A stretch of DNA of 64,000 bases, taken from contig VUYV01000158.1 of the NCBI GenBank assembly GCA_008711295.1, forward strand, positions 524,471 through 588,470. The letters are read 5' to 3'. The notes beneath the pieces are model-generated. The model saw only the letters and a list, made by a program, of their open reading frames with translations, made no database searches and was not told the origin of the DNA. This document shows positions 42,101-52,985 of this stretch, one piece after another. Made by a program: the position numbers and the translations under genes. The stretch is from Anarhynchus alexandrinus (taxonomy: Eukaryota > Chordata > Aves > Charadriiformes > Charadriidae). How positions within the stretch are numbered: the first letter of the stretch is position 1; each line of letters opens with the position of its first letter.

Positions 42101-45100
42101 ACACTTTGCAAGAGCTCATGTATGTAACAGATAAGAAGCCACAGCTCCTTTTCTCTGGGACATTACACAAAAGGGACTGTCTTAAATCCCTAAAATAGCA
42201 GGCAATCTTTTAAAGAGGGGTCCCAGATGACTCTAGGAAGCAGGCATGGTCCATACTATAGGAGAGGGTGATGGAGAAGAACGCAAGTGAAATCTCAGTC
42301 CTCACAGCACTTATTGGGAAAAGATTTTCTCTTAACTCAACCTTAGAGAAATCAATGTACTCCTGAGATTTACACAGCTAAGAATCTAAAAGAACCAGAA
42401 ACCATTGGAATGGTGGGTTTTTTTCTGTGACTAACCTCCAGTATTTAAAAGAAAAAGGGAAAAAAAAAAAGAAGCTGCAGGACCATATTTCATATCATTC
42501 TGCCGCAAAACACAAGCAACAGAAGCATACGTAGTATTGATACAGTATAAATTCAGACAATGAAAAAATCTCCTTTTGCAGCAATGTGAGAGAAAGATGC
42601 ATTAGGCAATGTTCAACAGGAATCTCCAGTTATCTATAAGAGGTCTCCTATTAGGTTAGATTCCCTTCCATAAGTTACCAAGCTGTGTCTTTCAAGACTA
42701 AGCTGTAGGGAGAGGCATGTTTGACCCCTTGCAGGCTCATGCATTCCTGAGGAGGCACAGCAACATCTTACAAACACACTCCAGTTAACTGCAGTTAACT
42801 CAGTACAGCAGTGCCCAATGCAGAGGATGCAACAAGACTGCGTACTGGCAATTGCATACTGGCATGGACCTGAGATTCAGATTCATGGGACAAACCGTTC
42901 CTCACAGCTATTCGCAGGAGATTCAATAATCATGAAAACAGAAGGATCATTAAATCATCTAATCCAAGTGTGTCTAACAGCCCACAGACTCCCCAAACCC
43001 ACCCCTTATCCCCCCTCACCCATTTCTCCTGAGCATAATAACTTTTCGCTAACTAAAAGATCTTCTGAAAAGGCATCTCATTCAATCTGAAGACTTCATC
43101 AAGATCAGGCAGTCTTAGTACTAGGTTAAATTCTGGCAGTCTTTCTGCTTTGATGCACAAGAAAAGCAGCACCTACCTGGGTTGCCAGTCACAGATTATT
43201 GTGCAGATTTTGAAAGACAATCCAGAACATTTTCTGGGCTCTTTGGGCTTGTCTTCACAGAACCAGAGAATTACATAGGTTGAAAGGGACGTCTGAAGGT
43301 CATCTAGTCCAACCTCCCACTCAAAGCGGGTCCAACTAGATCAGACCGCTCAGGGCCTCACCCAGCGGAGTTTTGAAAGTCTCCAGGGATGGAGATTCCC
43401 CAACTTGTCTAGGCAATCTGTTTGTGTGTCTGATCACCCTCATGGCAAAATACCTTTCCTCACGTCTAATCAAAATTTCCTGTGTTGCAACTTGTCTCTG
43501 TCGCTTCTCATTCTCATTCTATCGCTGTGCACCTGTGAGAAGAGTCTGACTCCCTCTTCTCTGCACCCTTCCGTTAGGTCGCCGAAGACAACAATAGTAT
43601 CTTCTGCCACCCCTACCTGGTACAGATCAAACAAATCCAGTTCTCTCAGCCTCTCCTCATACACTGTGTGTTCCAGCCCCCCATCATCCACCAAACATGC
43701 TCTAGTGTGTCAAAATCTGTCTTGTACTGGACACCATATTGCAAGATGTGCTTGCACAGATGCTAAGACAAGGGGAAAAAACCTCTTCGCTCAAACCGCT
43801 GGCTACACTGAGGCTAGAAAAACCTCAGCGTGCAGTTCACCTTCTTTGCTGCAAGTGCATGCTGCTGACTCAGGTTCAACTTGTTGCCCACTAGAATGCC
43901 AAAGTCTTTGCCTGCAAAGCCACCTTCCACCCAGGGTACTGTCACACTGGATTGCTCCATCCCGGACGCACAACTTCACATTTGCTCTTGCTGAACTTCA
44001 TGTTGTTTCTGTCAGCTCATTTCTGTGAAGGCACTCCGAATATTAGCTCTAACTCCAAGTGTATCAACTGCTCCCCAAGTTTGATATCATCAGTGAACTT
44101 CTTGTAAGCACACTCCAACCCCTCATCCAGGTGTGCAATAAAAACACTAAGCAGCATTGGTCTCAGTATCAATCTCTGAGGAATGCCTGTCAAAACCAGC
44201 TGTTAGCTAGATGTTGTACTGCTGAACCCAACTCTTCAAGACCATTCAGCCAGATCTCTCTGCAATGCTACTAAATGATATTTGTATACTCCCACCAAGA
44301 ACCTCATTTTAAAGGCGAAACAGAAAAAAACCAAAGTAATCTCCCATTTGATAAACAACTGTGCACAAGTATTAATATAATATGGAGCCAAATCTAAATT
44401 ACAAAACAGGTTATGTTAGTCAGCTGTACGCAAAAGATTTGATAACCAGCTGACAAATCCCAGTCTGTTGGCAAAAGCAGTTGTAGAGGCAAAGCTATGC
44501 TGTTACCAGTATGAAAAAGTTCAGTTTTCAGGGATTAAGGCTGAAATAAAACTATACTGGCAAAACGACAGTTTTCTGATATGAGTTGTTTCCACTAAAA
44601 GCATCAGTACACTACAGAACACTCCTGTAAATTTACAAAATGAACTATGAGTTTTTTAGTCACAAACTAAAAAGGGAAAGAACTGGGTACTTGGAAAAAG
44701 AACTGGGTACTACTGTAGTCCACACACACAAAACACAAACTCCTCACTTAATAATTTCACCAATCAGTAGTGCTTTTTCACTAGGCTGTCCAGCCAAAAT
44801 CTTGCCCTAAACATTTTTTTTTTTTTTTCATTTTCTTCATGCTTCACCTCATGTTTCACACAAACTTGTTGGACACTTCTACAGCTTTCCTCCAAAAAAG
44901 ATTTTTGAAGAGATTCTTCCTGGGGACAGGTTCCATGGCCAACAATACTCAACTGGATGGGATACAAAAAGACATCGTCTCCCCAGCCTAATATTGTCAA
45001 CTTTAAGGGCACTGCTTCCAAACAGTTTATTTCTTAATCAGGTTATACCACTCATTCTGCCTATATTAATAAAAAAAAGAAACATCTTATTAAAGTCTTT

Positions 45101-48100
45101 GTACTGATTAATACAGAGACAACTGTTTCTCCTATGATCTCCTTCTCTTTGTTTCTAAGCACCCTAGAGTAGTCGCAAGCTGTTGCCCAGCCAGGAGTAT
45201 GACCCATCCTTGCATGGGCCAGTCTCATAAACTCATTCTTGCTTGTAAAGAACATGTTAGAGACAGCTGTACTTAACACTTATTCAGACAAATTTAGTGT
45301 ATCTGTTCTGAGAGCTGTGTTCCTGTGGCACAATTTTTATTAAATGCACCATAAAAAAAAGAAATAAAATAGAGTTCTCAAAGTGATTGTTTTTAATGAA
45401 GTATGTTACCTGGTAATCTAAAGACGAAATGATCAGCTACTACGTGGCAGTATCTCTTCCATTGTATAAGAAGTCTAGCCATGAAATAGAGACAGTCAGC
45501 AGGAGTAGCTCCATGATAAAACACAATAAGTCCTGGTCCTTCAGGAATCTTTTCGGCACCATGAAGCTCATAACCTGTTAGGAATTAAAGCCATAACAAA
45601 TGTCAAAGTGTTATACAATTCTATCCCAAAGAAACTAACTTGCAGCAAGTTGGCAAACTGAAACCAATAGCTATTAAGAGCAAAGTGACAGCTAAGAAGT
45701 CAAGAGGTTATTTGCAGCATTTACTAAGTTGCTTACACAGGAAATACAATTTACATTTAAAGCAGAAGAGCCACATTTAAAGAAAGAAAAACAACAAAAA
45801 AAATTAAAACAAAACAGCCAGTCTCACTGTCTTGAACTGTATAATTTTTCCTTATTTTTTCAGTTCACTGTCTTCAAGGCTGCAGAGTCCTCTGAATCAA
45901 TCATTCAAGAGAAATCAAAATAAGGATTGGATAGGAGTGGTGAAACACAACTTTTTTGAAGTTCATTGCCATCAGTAACTGTTTAAGAAGATCTGACATG
46001 ACAACATTTATTTACATGTCTCCTTTTACTCCAGGGTATGAAGCTTGTTATCTCCCTCAGAGTTATACTCACTCCATTTTTCCATCACCAAGTACTAAAA
46101 GCTATTTGGGGCTTTATATACTTGATTGAAACATACATAAACACACACAAGTTTCGTACTGAACTTACATTTCTAATTAAGTTAACAGTGCAGAATACAT
46201 TCAGTTAACATAAATTATCCAAATGCATCAGTATAGAACATATTCAGCTAATATTAAGCAATATTGTTACAGTATCTTGTTTGTGAGTTTTTTTAAATAA
46301 ACAACTAAAAAAACCCAACCCAAACCCTGTCACTTCTTCCAAAGTTAATCAGGTCTACAATTATTACTTTTTTTTATTCTGAAGGTGGCTCTTCTCCCTC
46401 TATTTTACTTTCTATACCTGTGGAGCTGCAACATATTGCAAGCACATCATCTGTACCACCCCAAGTGACCACTAACAGTGCTCTATGCCAGCCATTCATA
46501 ACCAGAATGATACCTACATCTAGCATTTGCATAATATATGCAAAGTTACAAGTATCAGACACTAGTTTGGGGGTTTGGTTTGGGGCTTTTTGGTTGTGGG
46601 GTTGTGGTTTTTGTTGGGTGGGGGGGTTTCAATGCTGTGAGATTTCAGGATAAAAAGTTCTTCCAATGATATATTGACTAATCAAGTGGGAGGGGGGTAA
46701 TAATCACAAAACATTTAATTATTTAGGAAGAGAAGTGTATAGAGAACAACATGGAAGCAGCTGGCAGGGCAGAAAAAAAGTCACAACTGTCAATGAGGGA
46801 CTGGATAAGAATCTTTTTTGCGCAAATAAAAAGTTAGACCTTATAAAAAGAAAAAGTTACTAAGGATGAAAAGAGCCAAGGCCCTAAAAATCATTTTCTT
46901 ATGAAAAAAAGTAAATAGCTTTTTATTGTGAAGTGAGCATTTTAAGCTCTTTGATGTAGCTGTTGATTTTGATCTAGTGTACTTTCCTAGATGTGAAAGT
47001 TACATCTTAGTCTTACAAAGCCTATCTGATACAGCCGCTGCACCATCTGGTTATCAATGCCTTGAAAACCCACTTCCCTTTGACTAGAGAACAAATAGAG
47101 ATGATTTTCAAGAAGGATTTGTTCTTTATGTAAATTGCTCTTAAACATCTCTTTCTCCTTTAGCTGCATCTAGACTGAATGGTTCTGAAAGAGGCTTATG
47201 GTTTCCTTAGAAAGAAAAGCCAAATCATTTATTAATCCTGTCTTTATAAAAGAAATAATAGTAGAAAGACAAGGAACCAAGCCCTTAGTTTTGGCATTCT
47301 AGTAGAGAAAGCAGTTGTCAAAAATACATAGACAGAAAGAAAATAAAAAAGTAGGGTTCTGTAACAGTTTTGGGCTCTAAAGTCAATTTGAAGTAGCAAC
47401 TAGCCAGTGAACTGATGCTAAGTGCTCTTCTAGCCATCATTTGGCATTCTATGTAAAAGACTGGTTAAGTGCAATTAAATTATGCTAACATGTGATGACA
47501 TACTAGCTATCAGGGATCTGGCATTTAAGTTCCAGTGTTTGTATATTGACTCTGAAATAATACAGCTAATTGATCTAATTTTTACTACAACAATCATTTC
47601 AGGTCCTCCTGGAATGATGAAATCCAGGAGTAGTTATAAAAAGTAAAAAAGAAAAAAAAAATTAAACAATTTTAAAAAATGGCATATATACTCAACTGGA
47701 TGAAAGATCTCATTTTGTCGCAGCAAAGGAATAAATGCATAAGACAAAAAAATTTACATCCAAAAAAGTCACAATGGCTTTTAATGAAAAGTCAGATGTC
47801 GCTTACCATGCCATATTCTTCCATGTCCATCCCATACGGTAGCCGAAATTTGCCTTGCACCATCCCAAACATCATTGGAATAAGCTTCCTTTAGTTCATT
47901 CTTCCTTTTATAAATATGAAGAAGGAGAATGGAAGTGTAGAAGAGAATGATGAGAACTCCCGGAAGTAGAAAAACTACTGCGAGTGGAAAAAGCACCCAT
48001 AAAAGGTATACTGCGTAACTCAGATAATCTTCAATATGCTCCACGCCAGTCCATTCTCCCAGAATGTAAGTCAAGCAGGTTAGGTAGGACATAGGTATCG

Positions 48101-48134
48101 GTCCTGCAGTACAGGATTCATTTCCACCTATCAT
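33031..48134 (-). CDS. TMEM68: TMEM68 (DIESL-type acyltransferase), copy A, complete, six coding exons
   Basis: ER membrane acyltransferase of the PlsC/LPAT-like superfamily; the mammalian protein makes triacylglycerol independently of DGAT1/2. Coding exons on the minus strand: 48,134-47,807, 45,574-45,410, 39,503-39,310, 37,249-37,189, 35,398-35,259 and 33,135-33,031. All joins are GT-AG and in phase, giving 993 nt and 330 residues plus stop, close to the mammalian length as I recall it. Residues 41-74 form a hydrophobic hairpin-like anchor, followed by a KRK. The catalytic His is H130 in YHGATPAD (an H-x5-D spacing). APGGVREAL at 196-204 and PIIPM at 230-234 are the later acyltransferase blocks. 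A sequon (NES) lies at residue 5. The only upstream ATG context is the exon 2 start, GAGATGA. A CpG-island promoter lies at 52.1-53.0 kb. A diverged tandem paralogue lies upstream. Confidence 0.95.
33136..35258 (-). other. TMEM68 copy A intron between exons encoding 250-296 and 297-330
   Basis: 2.1 kb with a GTAAG donor at 35,258 and a CAG acceptor at 33,136. It contains one short CR1 fragment at 33,614-33,705. Nothing else in it is recognisable. Confidence 0.85.
33614..33705 (-). mobile_element. CR1 LINE 3'-end fragment in TMEM68 intron
   Basis: Plus strand reads tcatagaatcatagaatg, then ggttggaagggaccttaaag and ccaacccccctgccatgggc. This is a close match to the CR1 3' end in reverse complement, about 90 bases, 5'-truncated. 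It has the same transcriptional sense as the host gene. Confidence 0.92.
35259..35398 (-). CDS. TMEM68: TMEM68 copy A, exon encoding residues 250-296
   Basis: 140 nt, entered in phase 1 and left in phase 0. It carries VYGGFPVKLRT and the strongly conserved IGEPIPYDPNIT, of which all 12 residues are identical in copy B. The acceptor is ttcacattag; behind it lies an unusually long pyrimidine tract (plus 35,416-35,487). Skipping this exon would shift the frame. Confidence 0.94.
35399..37188 (-). other. TMEM68 copy A intron with long pyrimidine tract at its 3' end
   Basis: 1.8 kb, donor GTAAGA at 37,188. The only notable element is the purine-rich plus-strand tract near the acceptor. I see no transposon or nested gene. 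Confidence 0.8.
35416..35487. repeat. Homopurine (plus) / homopyrimidine (minus) tract
   Basis: 72 bases of A and G on the plus strand, interrupted by single C and T (35,433 and 35,453). They run through GGGGGGAGGGGG, AGGGAGGG, a long A run and GAGAGAG. On the transcribed sense this is a CT-rich tract starting about 18 bases before the exon acceptor at 35,399, so it forms an extended polypyrimidine tract with CUCUCU elements. Confidence 0.9.
37189..37249 (-). CDS. TMEM68: TMEM68 copy A, 61-nt exon encoding residues 230-249
   Basis: Micro-exon with a CCTAG acceptor and an AA|GTAAG donor. It encodes PIIPMFTQNVREG followed by VRTLGGI and ends in phase 1. The matching exon of copy B is also 61 nt and shares 13 of 20 residues; nearly all differences are in the last seven residues. 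Confidence 0.94.
37250..39309 (-). other. TMEM68 copy A intron
   Basis: 2.06 kb, donor GTAAGTATA at 39,309, acceptor CTAG at 37,250. AT-rich, with no repeat or gene that I can recognise. Confidence 0.8.
39310..39503 (-). CDS. TMEM68: TMEM68 copy A, exon encoding residues 165-229
   Basis: 194 nt, entered in phase 1 and left in phase 0. It includes LLDVHGVMHGPREECV (170-185) and the glycine-rich acyltransferase block APGGVREALFSDE (196-208), then GFAQVAIDAKV. The acceptor is ccctacag. The last 114 nt align without gaps to the partial copy B exon at 63,887-64,000, with 28 of 38 residues identical. Confidence 0.95.
42930..43115 (-). mobile_element. Ancient CR1-like LINE fragment
   Basis: Read on the plus strand, aaatcatctaatccaag, a cctgagcataataacttttc block and aaaggcatctcattcaatctg followed by gaagacttcatcaagat follow the order of an old sauropsid CR1 3' region in reverse complement. 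It is heavily diverged, so the assignment rests on block order. Confidence 0.5.
43255..44280 (-). mobile_element. Old CR1 LINE fragment, about 1 kb
   Basis: Reverse-complement CR1 is recognisable in sequence: gttgaaagggacgtctg, catctagtccaacctccc, ctccagggatggagattcc, then cctctcctcatacactgt and the 5' part gaacttcttgtaagcacactc / caggtgtgcaataaaaacac / ctgaggaatgcc. This is the longest CR1 copy in the window. The 207-codon plus-strand frame at 43,405-44,028 is antisense to it and not a gene. Confidence 0.88.
45410..45574 (-). CDS. TMEM68: TMEM68 copy A, exon with catalytic histidine (residues 110-164)
   Basis: 165 nt, phase 1 in and phase 1 out; acceptor cctaacag, donor GTAACA. It holds the catalytic motif FYHGATPADCLYF with His at residue 130 and Asp at 136, seven residues apart inclusive, which keeps the H-x5-D spacing I recall for mammalian TMEM68. 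CHVVADHFVF follows. It is too short for an open-frame listing and was found from the splice sites. The copy B counterpart lies outside the window. Confidence 0.95.
45575..47806 (-). other. TMEM68 copy A intron with GT-rich tract
   Basis: 2.2 kb, donor GTAAGC at 47,806. A G/T-rich plus-strand tract lies at 46,564-46,630 (runs of 3-7 G separated by T-rich spacers). No transposon is recognised. Confidence 0.8.
46564..46630. repeat. G/T-rich (plus) low-complexity tract
   Basis: Five runs of three or more G (ggggg, gggg, gggg, ggg, ggggggg) are separated by T-rich spacers of 1 to about 14 bases. Most spacers are too long for a canonical quadruplex. On the sense strand of the gene this is CA/C-rich. 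Confidence 0.7.
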
Positions 48135-48137
48135 CTC
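47807..48137 (-). CDS. TMEM68: TMEM68 copy A, first coding exon (residues 1-109)
   Basis: The acceptor is a T12 tract then taattaaacag; the exon opens GAG and the ATG follows at once (48,134-48,132). It has 328 coding nt and a donor G|GTAAGC. It encodes an NES sequon at residue 5, an amphipathic lead, a 34-residue hydrophobic stretch (41-74) that anchors the protein in the ER, IYKRK after it, and the conserved VWDGHGRIWHG at 100-110. A purine at -3 supports the start. Confidence 0.95.
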
Positions 48138-51100
48138 CTGTTTAATTAAAAAAAAAAAAAGGACGATGAATAAATCCTCAAAAAAGACAGACCTGCCTAT
48201 ACTGTTTAATCATACAAAAAACCTGTCTGATTTATATACCATTTACCCCATATCCCAGCAGCACCTATTAGAAACATAATGGTTCATACAGCAAAACTCT
48301 TACTTGATTTTTTTTTTAGTCCTTTTCTTTTGTGCAGTGGAAATGCTGGCAATTCTAATTGAGAAAGATAATGCAATTGCTTAATCTCAGGCTAAGATTT
48401 TATCTCATTAAAAACTGTTCAGTTTACGCAGATCCAGAACATTTATATGGTTACAAATATCCATTCATACTGTGTTATTGATTTTCAGAAAGCTGTATTG
48501 ATTAGTCTAATTTATTGTTCTACACAGTACAAAACCTTCTCCCAAGCACGCACTACAACAGGAAACAGCACAATCTCAAATCCAGTGCTATAAAAAACCT
48601 ACTGAACACTTCCACTAACCACAAGCATATGACAACTCAAGAAGAAGATGGTCTCAAATAAGCAAGTCTCACTCCTGTAGACACCTTTAATGGTACCTGG
48701 AAATCTACAGAGAGTGAAACACCAAGTCCCAGAGCACAACACAAAGAGGCAGCAGAAAGGACAAGGAAAAAAGATCACAAGAAGTCCTCCAAAAGTTTTA
48801 ACTGCTCTGACTTTATCATGTCTATGTGTAAGAATCTCTGTTCTCCAATGCCAACTCCTAAGAATTTTCAGGGCTAGATCTCTCTGGGCTGATATTTCAG
48901 GCTTTCTAGAACTCTGAAGCAAAACTTTCTTCTTAGCTTTGTACAATTTAGAGGAAAATTTGCTATTCATCTTACAAACATGAGACAACCTGTATGCTTG
49001 GCTATCTTAGTTACAGTTCTAGAATAACATAAATAATAACCTAGTCTAGAATAAAGTTTTGGCCAAGACTTGAAGTAACTGTTAGTCAGGACCAAGAAGA
49101 ATAACATGTTGCAACTATAATGTAGGCTTGTAGAGAGAAACAGATTAAGAACGATAATTTCTGAAAGAATCTAAGCATGTATGTTCCTGTGCCTAGATAA
49201 AAGTCGATCACTCCTTTACTCTTGCTCTGTTTCTGCAAGTAACAAGTGACTGAAATTCAGAAGATAATTTTGCTAATCCTCAATGACAACAAAAAAGACA
49301 AAGCTGATCAATTTTACTCCACATTTGCTATGAGGTGTTGAAACACGTACTAGAGCAGAATTCATCTCGCTTCTTTCCCGGTCTCAATTTTCCCTCCCAT
49401 TCTGACACAGCAAGGATGTTCCTTTTCTTTCTGTTTTGAAATCAGCCTCTACCGACATTGCTCAAGATAATTCCTACTAGCGAGAAGAAAGCTGATCTCA
49501 TGACAAGGACTTTGCTCCCATGATCCATCCCTGTTCCACTAATTCAAGCTTACAACATTTTGCTCCTCAGCATGTTCTTGAGGACAATGTAAGGAGCAGC
49601 TAATTTATCTTCAGCGACGTACAAGCACACAGCATTACTGACATGCACTTCACTGATTTCATGCACGTGTGTTTGGGGATGTGAATTAGGGGGAAAGGAC
49701 AGGAGAGAGCAAGCGTGTGGGAGAGCAAGAGAAAGCTCTTTCTCATTCCAGTTGCCAGAGCTGAACTCCAGAACCTGTCAGGCAGCAAACACCCACAGCG
49801 AGTACAAGAAACACAACTTGTGAGACCAAGTAGGATTTAGGAGTAGCATTCAACACTACAGTATTTATCAGATTGTTATGCCTGGACTTCTCCAGTGGTT
49901 CCACCTACTAGCTAGAGAACAATATGGAACACGGGTTATGGCACAGAAACATTTTTCAAAACTCAAGAGGTTGATTATATAGCTCTAAAGATTATACTCT
50001 CCTGCCTATTACATTTTTAATTGTTTATGGCTTTCTCCAAACAGAAAACCCTCATCAAGTAAATTTAAAGTCCTGTCCACACATGTCAGCCTTGCAAAAT
50101 ATTACTTGTCCTTTTGCCTGTAATGTTAGATGCAATACCTCAAATGCAATCATCACAGTTTTATAAGTTTACTTGCATATCTATGCACTAACATCTTCTT
50201 TGTTGCCAACCACAGAAGTAACATCTAAAGTACTGCCTTCTCTTAGGGACAGTCAGCTCTACTCTAAACAACATTGTTTCCTCATCTTGAGGAGAATCAC
50301 AGAATAACTTATATTGGAAAGATTCACTGGACAGCACTTGTACAACCTCTTGCTAACTAAGGAGTTAGATCAGGTTGCTCAGGGCCATGTCCAGTCTAGT
50401 TTGTAATATCTCCGTGGATGGAGGCCCCACTCCCCCTAACCCAGTGCTTGACCACCCTCATGGTGAAAATGTTTTTCCTTATTCTAGTTAGAATTCCCCT
50501 TACTGCAATTTGTGCCCATTGCCTCCTGTCCCTTTGCTGAGAAGAGTCTAACTCCCTCCCAGCTCTGAAATCACTCATGAAGAGCAGTGGTAAGATCCTC
50601 TTTAAGTCCTCCCTCCTTCAGGCTAAACACACACAGCTCCCTCAGCCTCTCCACAGACACCACGTGCTCCAGCCAGCTAACAATGTTGGTGGCCCTTCTC
50701 TGCACCCTTTCCAGTTCCTCAGCATCTTTCTTGTATTGTGGGGCTCTAAACAGGAGTTGTGGTCTCAAAAGTACTGAAAAGAAGGTAACAAATACTTCCT
50801 CGATCTAATGGCTATGGCCTTGCGAACGAAGCCCAAAATGTAGATAGCCAGCCTCACACATATTTGACTTACCGTTTCACCAGCTAGAAGCCTTCTCCAG
50901 GCTTTTATCTCCTGAAATTTTTCTCCTCCCATAACAAGATGAGGATTTTTTCTGATCACCAATGGTATGCACACAAAAATATTCTGCATCCAAGCCCAAG
51001 CATGATTTACATTATTGCCACACTGAACACCCCACCAAAGGCAATGGCAGTGAGGAAGAGAAGACAGATTCTGGCCCCATGATCAAAAAAAGCACAGGAT

Positions 51101-52323
51101 GCTCCACATTGAATACAGGTCCAACATAGTTCATATACACTACTAACAGGTACCGTCATTTTGGTCTGTTCCAACTTTACAGCTGCCTACTCTATGACTG
51201 CCCAGACCAGTAAAAACTACAAGATAAAGCACACTGTCTTCTAGAAACACCAGCGATGTCACTCTGATAAGGACCTCATCCAAGCAAAGAGAGATTATCC
51301 TGCCCTCCTCGTCAGAGGTTTTGTGACATCTGTCACCACCCACATCTAAAAACTACAATGGGGTGCAATACTACTAAGTCCCACCCTTAGCCAAATTACA
51401 GGCAGAATAATACGAGCATACCCTTAAAGGACTGTATTTTAACTGACATCACTAACACATTTCCTGTTGTGCAGTTCAAACTAAGTATTTTTAATTTAGG
51501 TTCTAACTTCCTAGTAGAGCAGCTTATATACTTTCACTAGATGAAAAAGATGCAGTTTCTCATTTGACTAATGATAGCGCACGCTGACTTATGCTTACGC
51601 TTAAGGCTTTACGCTGACAGTGAAGTGGAAACAAAGTGAACATACAACTTCTTTCACTGACTTCTAGCGTATGACCCAGAAAAGTCCTTAACCAAACTAC
51701 AACAGTGGTCTTCAGCTGCAGTCAGCCGACACTGGGATAACTGAGACCCTACTGCTCACGCCAGAAGCAGCAGTTACGGAAAGCAACGTATACTGCTGTA
51801 AACCACGCGCAGCCTGGTATCAGCACATGTATGAAACGTGTAAGTGGAAAGGAAAATATTCCAGTAGCCCCAAACTAGAAAGGCACCGAAAAGCAACAGC
51901 TACGACATGCCCCTGCCAACAGAAACACACCGCTTCCCACTGCACCACTCACCTATGCAGAGTATTTCTACCGGAATTAGCAATACCACCACAAACACAA
52001 AAAAAATTCCACCAAAACCCAGAAGACCCCGATAATCCTGCTAATGGCACCTGCAACGGCAGAGGTCCTGGAAGTCAAGGGGGTGGTTTTGCCCTTGTTT
52101 TCAATCAAGAGCTGGCCCGCTGCTCGCCCCTGTGACAGGGGGGCAGCGGTTCCCCCCGCAGGGGGCTGGAGGGGGCCCGAGCTGCTCCTACCCGGCAGGA
52201 GGGGGACAACCCCAGCCCGCCTGCCTCGCCAACCGCCCCCCCGCCCCCAGCCCCCCGCCCCCCCCCGCCCCCCTGCCCTTCCCGGCCACAGTCAAAGCCA
52301 AGCCCCNGGCAGCTCCCGCTCAC
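48138..52323 (-). other. TMEM68 copy A first intron (5' UTR intron)
   Basis: 4.2 kb between the inferred noncoding exon 1 donor (AAG|GTGAG at 52,324/52,323) and the first coding exon. It contains one CR1 fragment (50,293-50,900) and, just after the donor, a dense run of C on plus (G on the sense strand). Short frames here are not credible genes. Confidence 0.65.
50293..50900 (-). mobile_element. CR1 LINE fragment in TMEM68 first intron
   Basis: Reverse-complement CR1 blocks appear in order: gaatcacagaataact, agggccatgtccagt, accaccctcatggtgaaaat, cctcctgtccctttgctgag, ctccctcagcctctccaca, ggcccttctctgcacccttt and cttcctcgatctaatggc. About 600 bases are recognisable; the far boundary is uncertain and similarity may go on to about 50,960. 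Confidence 0.88.
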
Positions 52324-52640
52324 CTTCCCCCGGCGGCGGCGGCTCCGGTTCCAGCTCCGCGTCCCTGCCGGGGCCTGGTTTTACTTCTCCGCCCGCCGCC
52401 CCCGCGGAGGCCGGGTGCCCGCGGGGCGGCCGGGCTAGGGCGGCTCCCCGCGGCGGGGCGGAGGCGGGAGGGCAGCGTGCTGCCGCGGCGGGCGAGAGTT
52501 GGGAAGGAAGCGGCGGCGGCGGCAGGCGCGGAGGGAAGGAGGGCGGCGGCGGCGGCAGCAGCGGCGGCGGCGGCGGCGGGGAGCAGAAGGGGGAACTCCG
52601 CGCCGCCGGGGGCGCGGGAGCCGCCCGGACCGCATCCGCC
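52324..52640 (-). other. Probable noncoding exon 1 of TMEM68 copy A
   Basis: A consensus donor, GAAG|GTGAGC on the minus strand (52,324/52,323), is the best splice site in the island and lies at the right side of the CpG peak. The first coding exon has only GAG before its ATG, so a noncoding 5' exon is required. The 5' limit is a guess. Confidence 0.5.
52510..52580. repeat. GGC/GCC trinucleotide-rich stretch
   Basis: Interrupted runs of ggc and gca on plus (gcggcggcggcggcagg, then ggcggcggcggcggcagcag and a further pure ggc run). It lies in the promoter or 5' UTR of copy A. Confidence 0.85.
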
Positions 52641-52985
52641 ACGCACCGACCGGCGCTTCCGGCGGGAGGGCAGAGAGCGCCGCCAGGGGGCGCCCGTGCC
52701 CCGCCAACGCGCGGGGCGGTGCGCGTGCCCCGGTGTCGCGCGTGCGGGTAGGCCGGCACCCACCGGCGGCCGGTGCGGAGCGGAGCGGGCCGTGCTGGGC
52801 AGGACTGGCGGCGGTCGGTGTCCCTGCGTCGTTTAGCTCCCTGCCTGGGTGTAACTGCCCTTTTCCCCTGCGAGTGCGGCAGCCGTCACGCCGCTCCGGT
52901 TTCGGGTACCGGGCGGCGGGAGCCGCGGTCGGCAGCGGTGCGGCGGGTCTGCTGACGCTGTGGGGTTGGGACGTGAGGGGCTGGG

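Larger units (their letters stand above)
39504..45409 (-). other. TMEM68 copy A intron (5.9 kb) with stacked CR1 fragments
   Basis: Donor GTAACA at 45,409. It contains two CR1 pieces (42,930-43,115 and 43,255-44,280). Apart from small dinucleotide and A/T runs, I see nothing else. Confidence 0.8.
52110..52985 (-). promoter_or_regulatory. CpG-island promoter of TMEM68 copy A
   Basis: A sharply bounded, extremely GC- and CpG-rich block of about 0.9 kb sits at the 5' end of copy A. It contains GGC trinucleotide runs (about 52,510-52,580), CGCGCG clusters and no TATA box, typical of a dispersed-start vertebrate promoter. Frames of 147-265 codons on both strands here are a by-product of low stop-codon density. 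One undetermined base (N) lies at 52,307. The exact start site cannot be read. Divergent transcription is possible, but no plus-strand gene follows. Confidence 0.8.

Noticed and set aside
43405..44028. 207-codon plus-strand frame
   Set aside because: It is antisense to an old CR1 element; the underlying DNA follows the CR1 reverse complement throughout.
46564..46630. G-quadruplex at the G/T-rich intron tract
   Set aside because: Most spacers between G runs are 8-14 bases, longer than the usual loop limit; kept only as low-complexity sequence.
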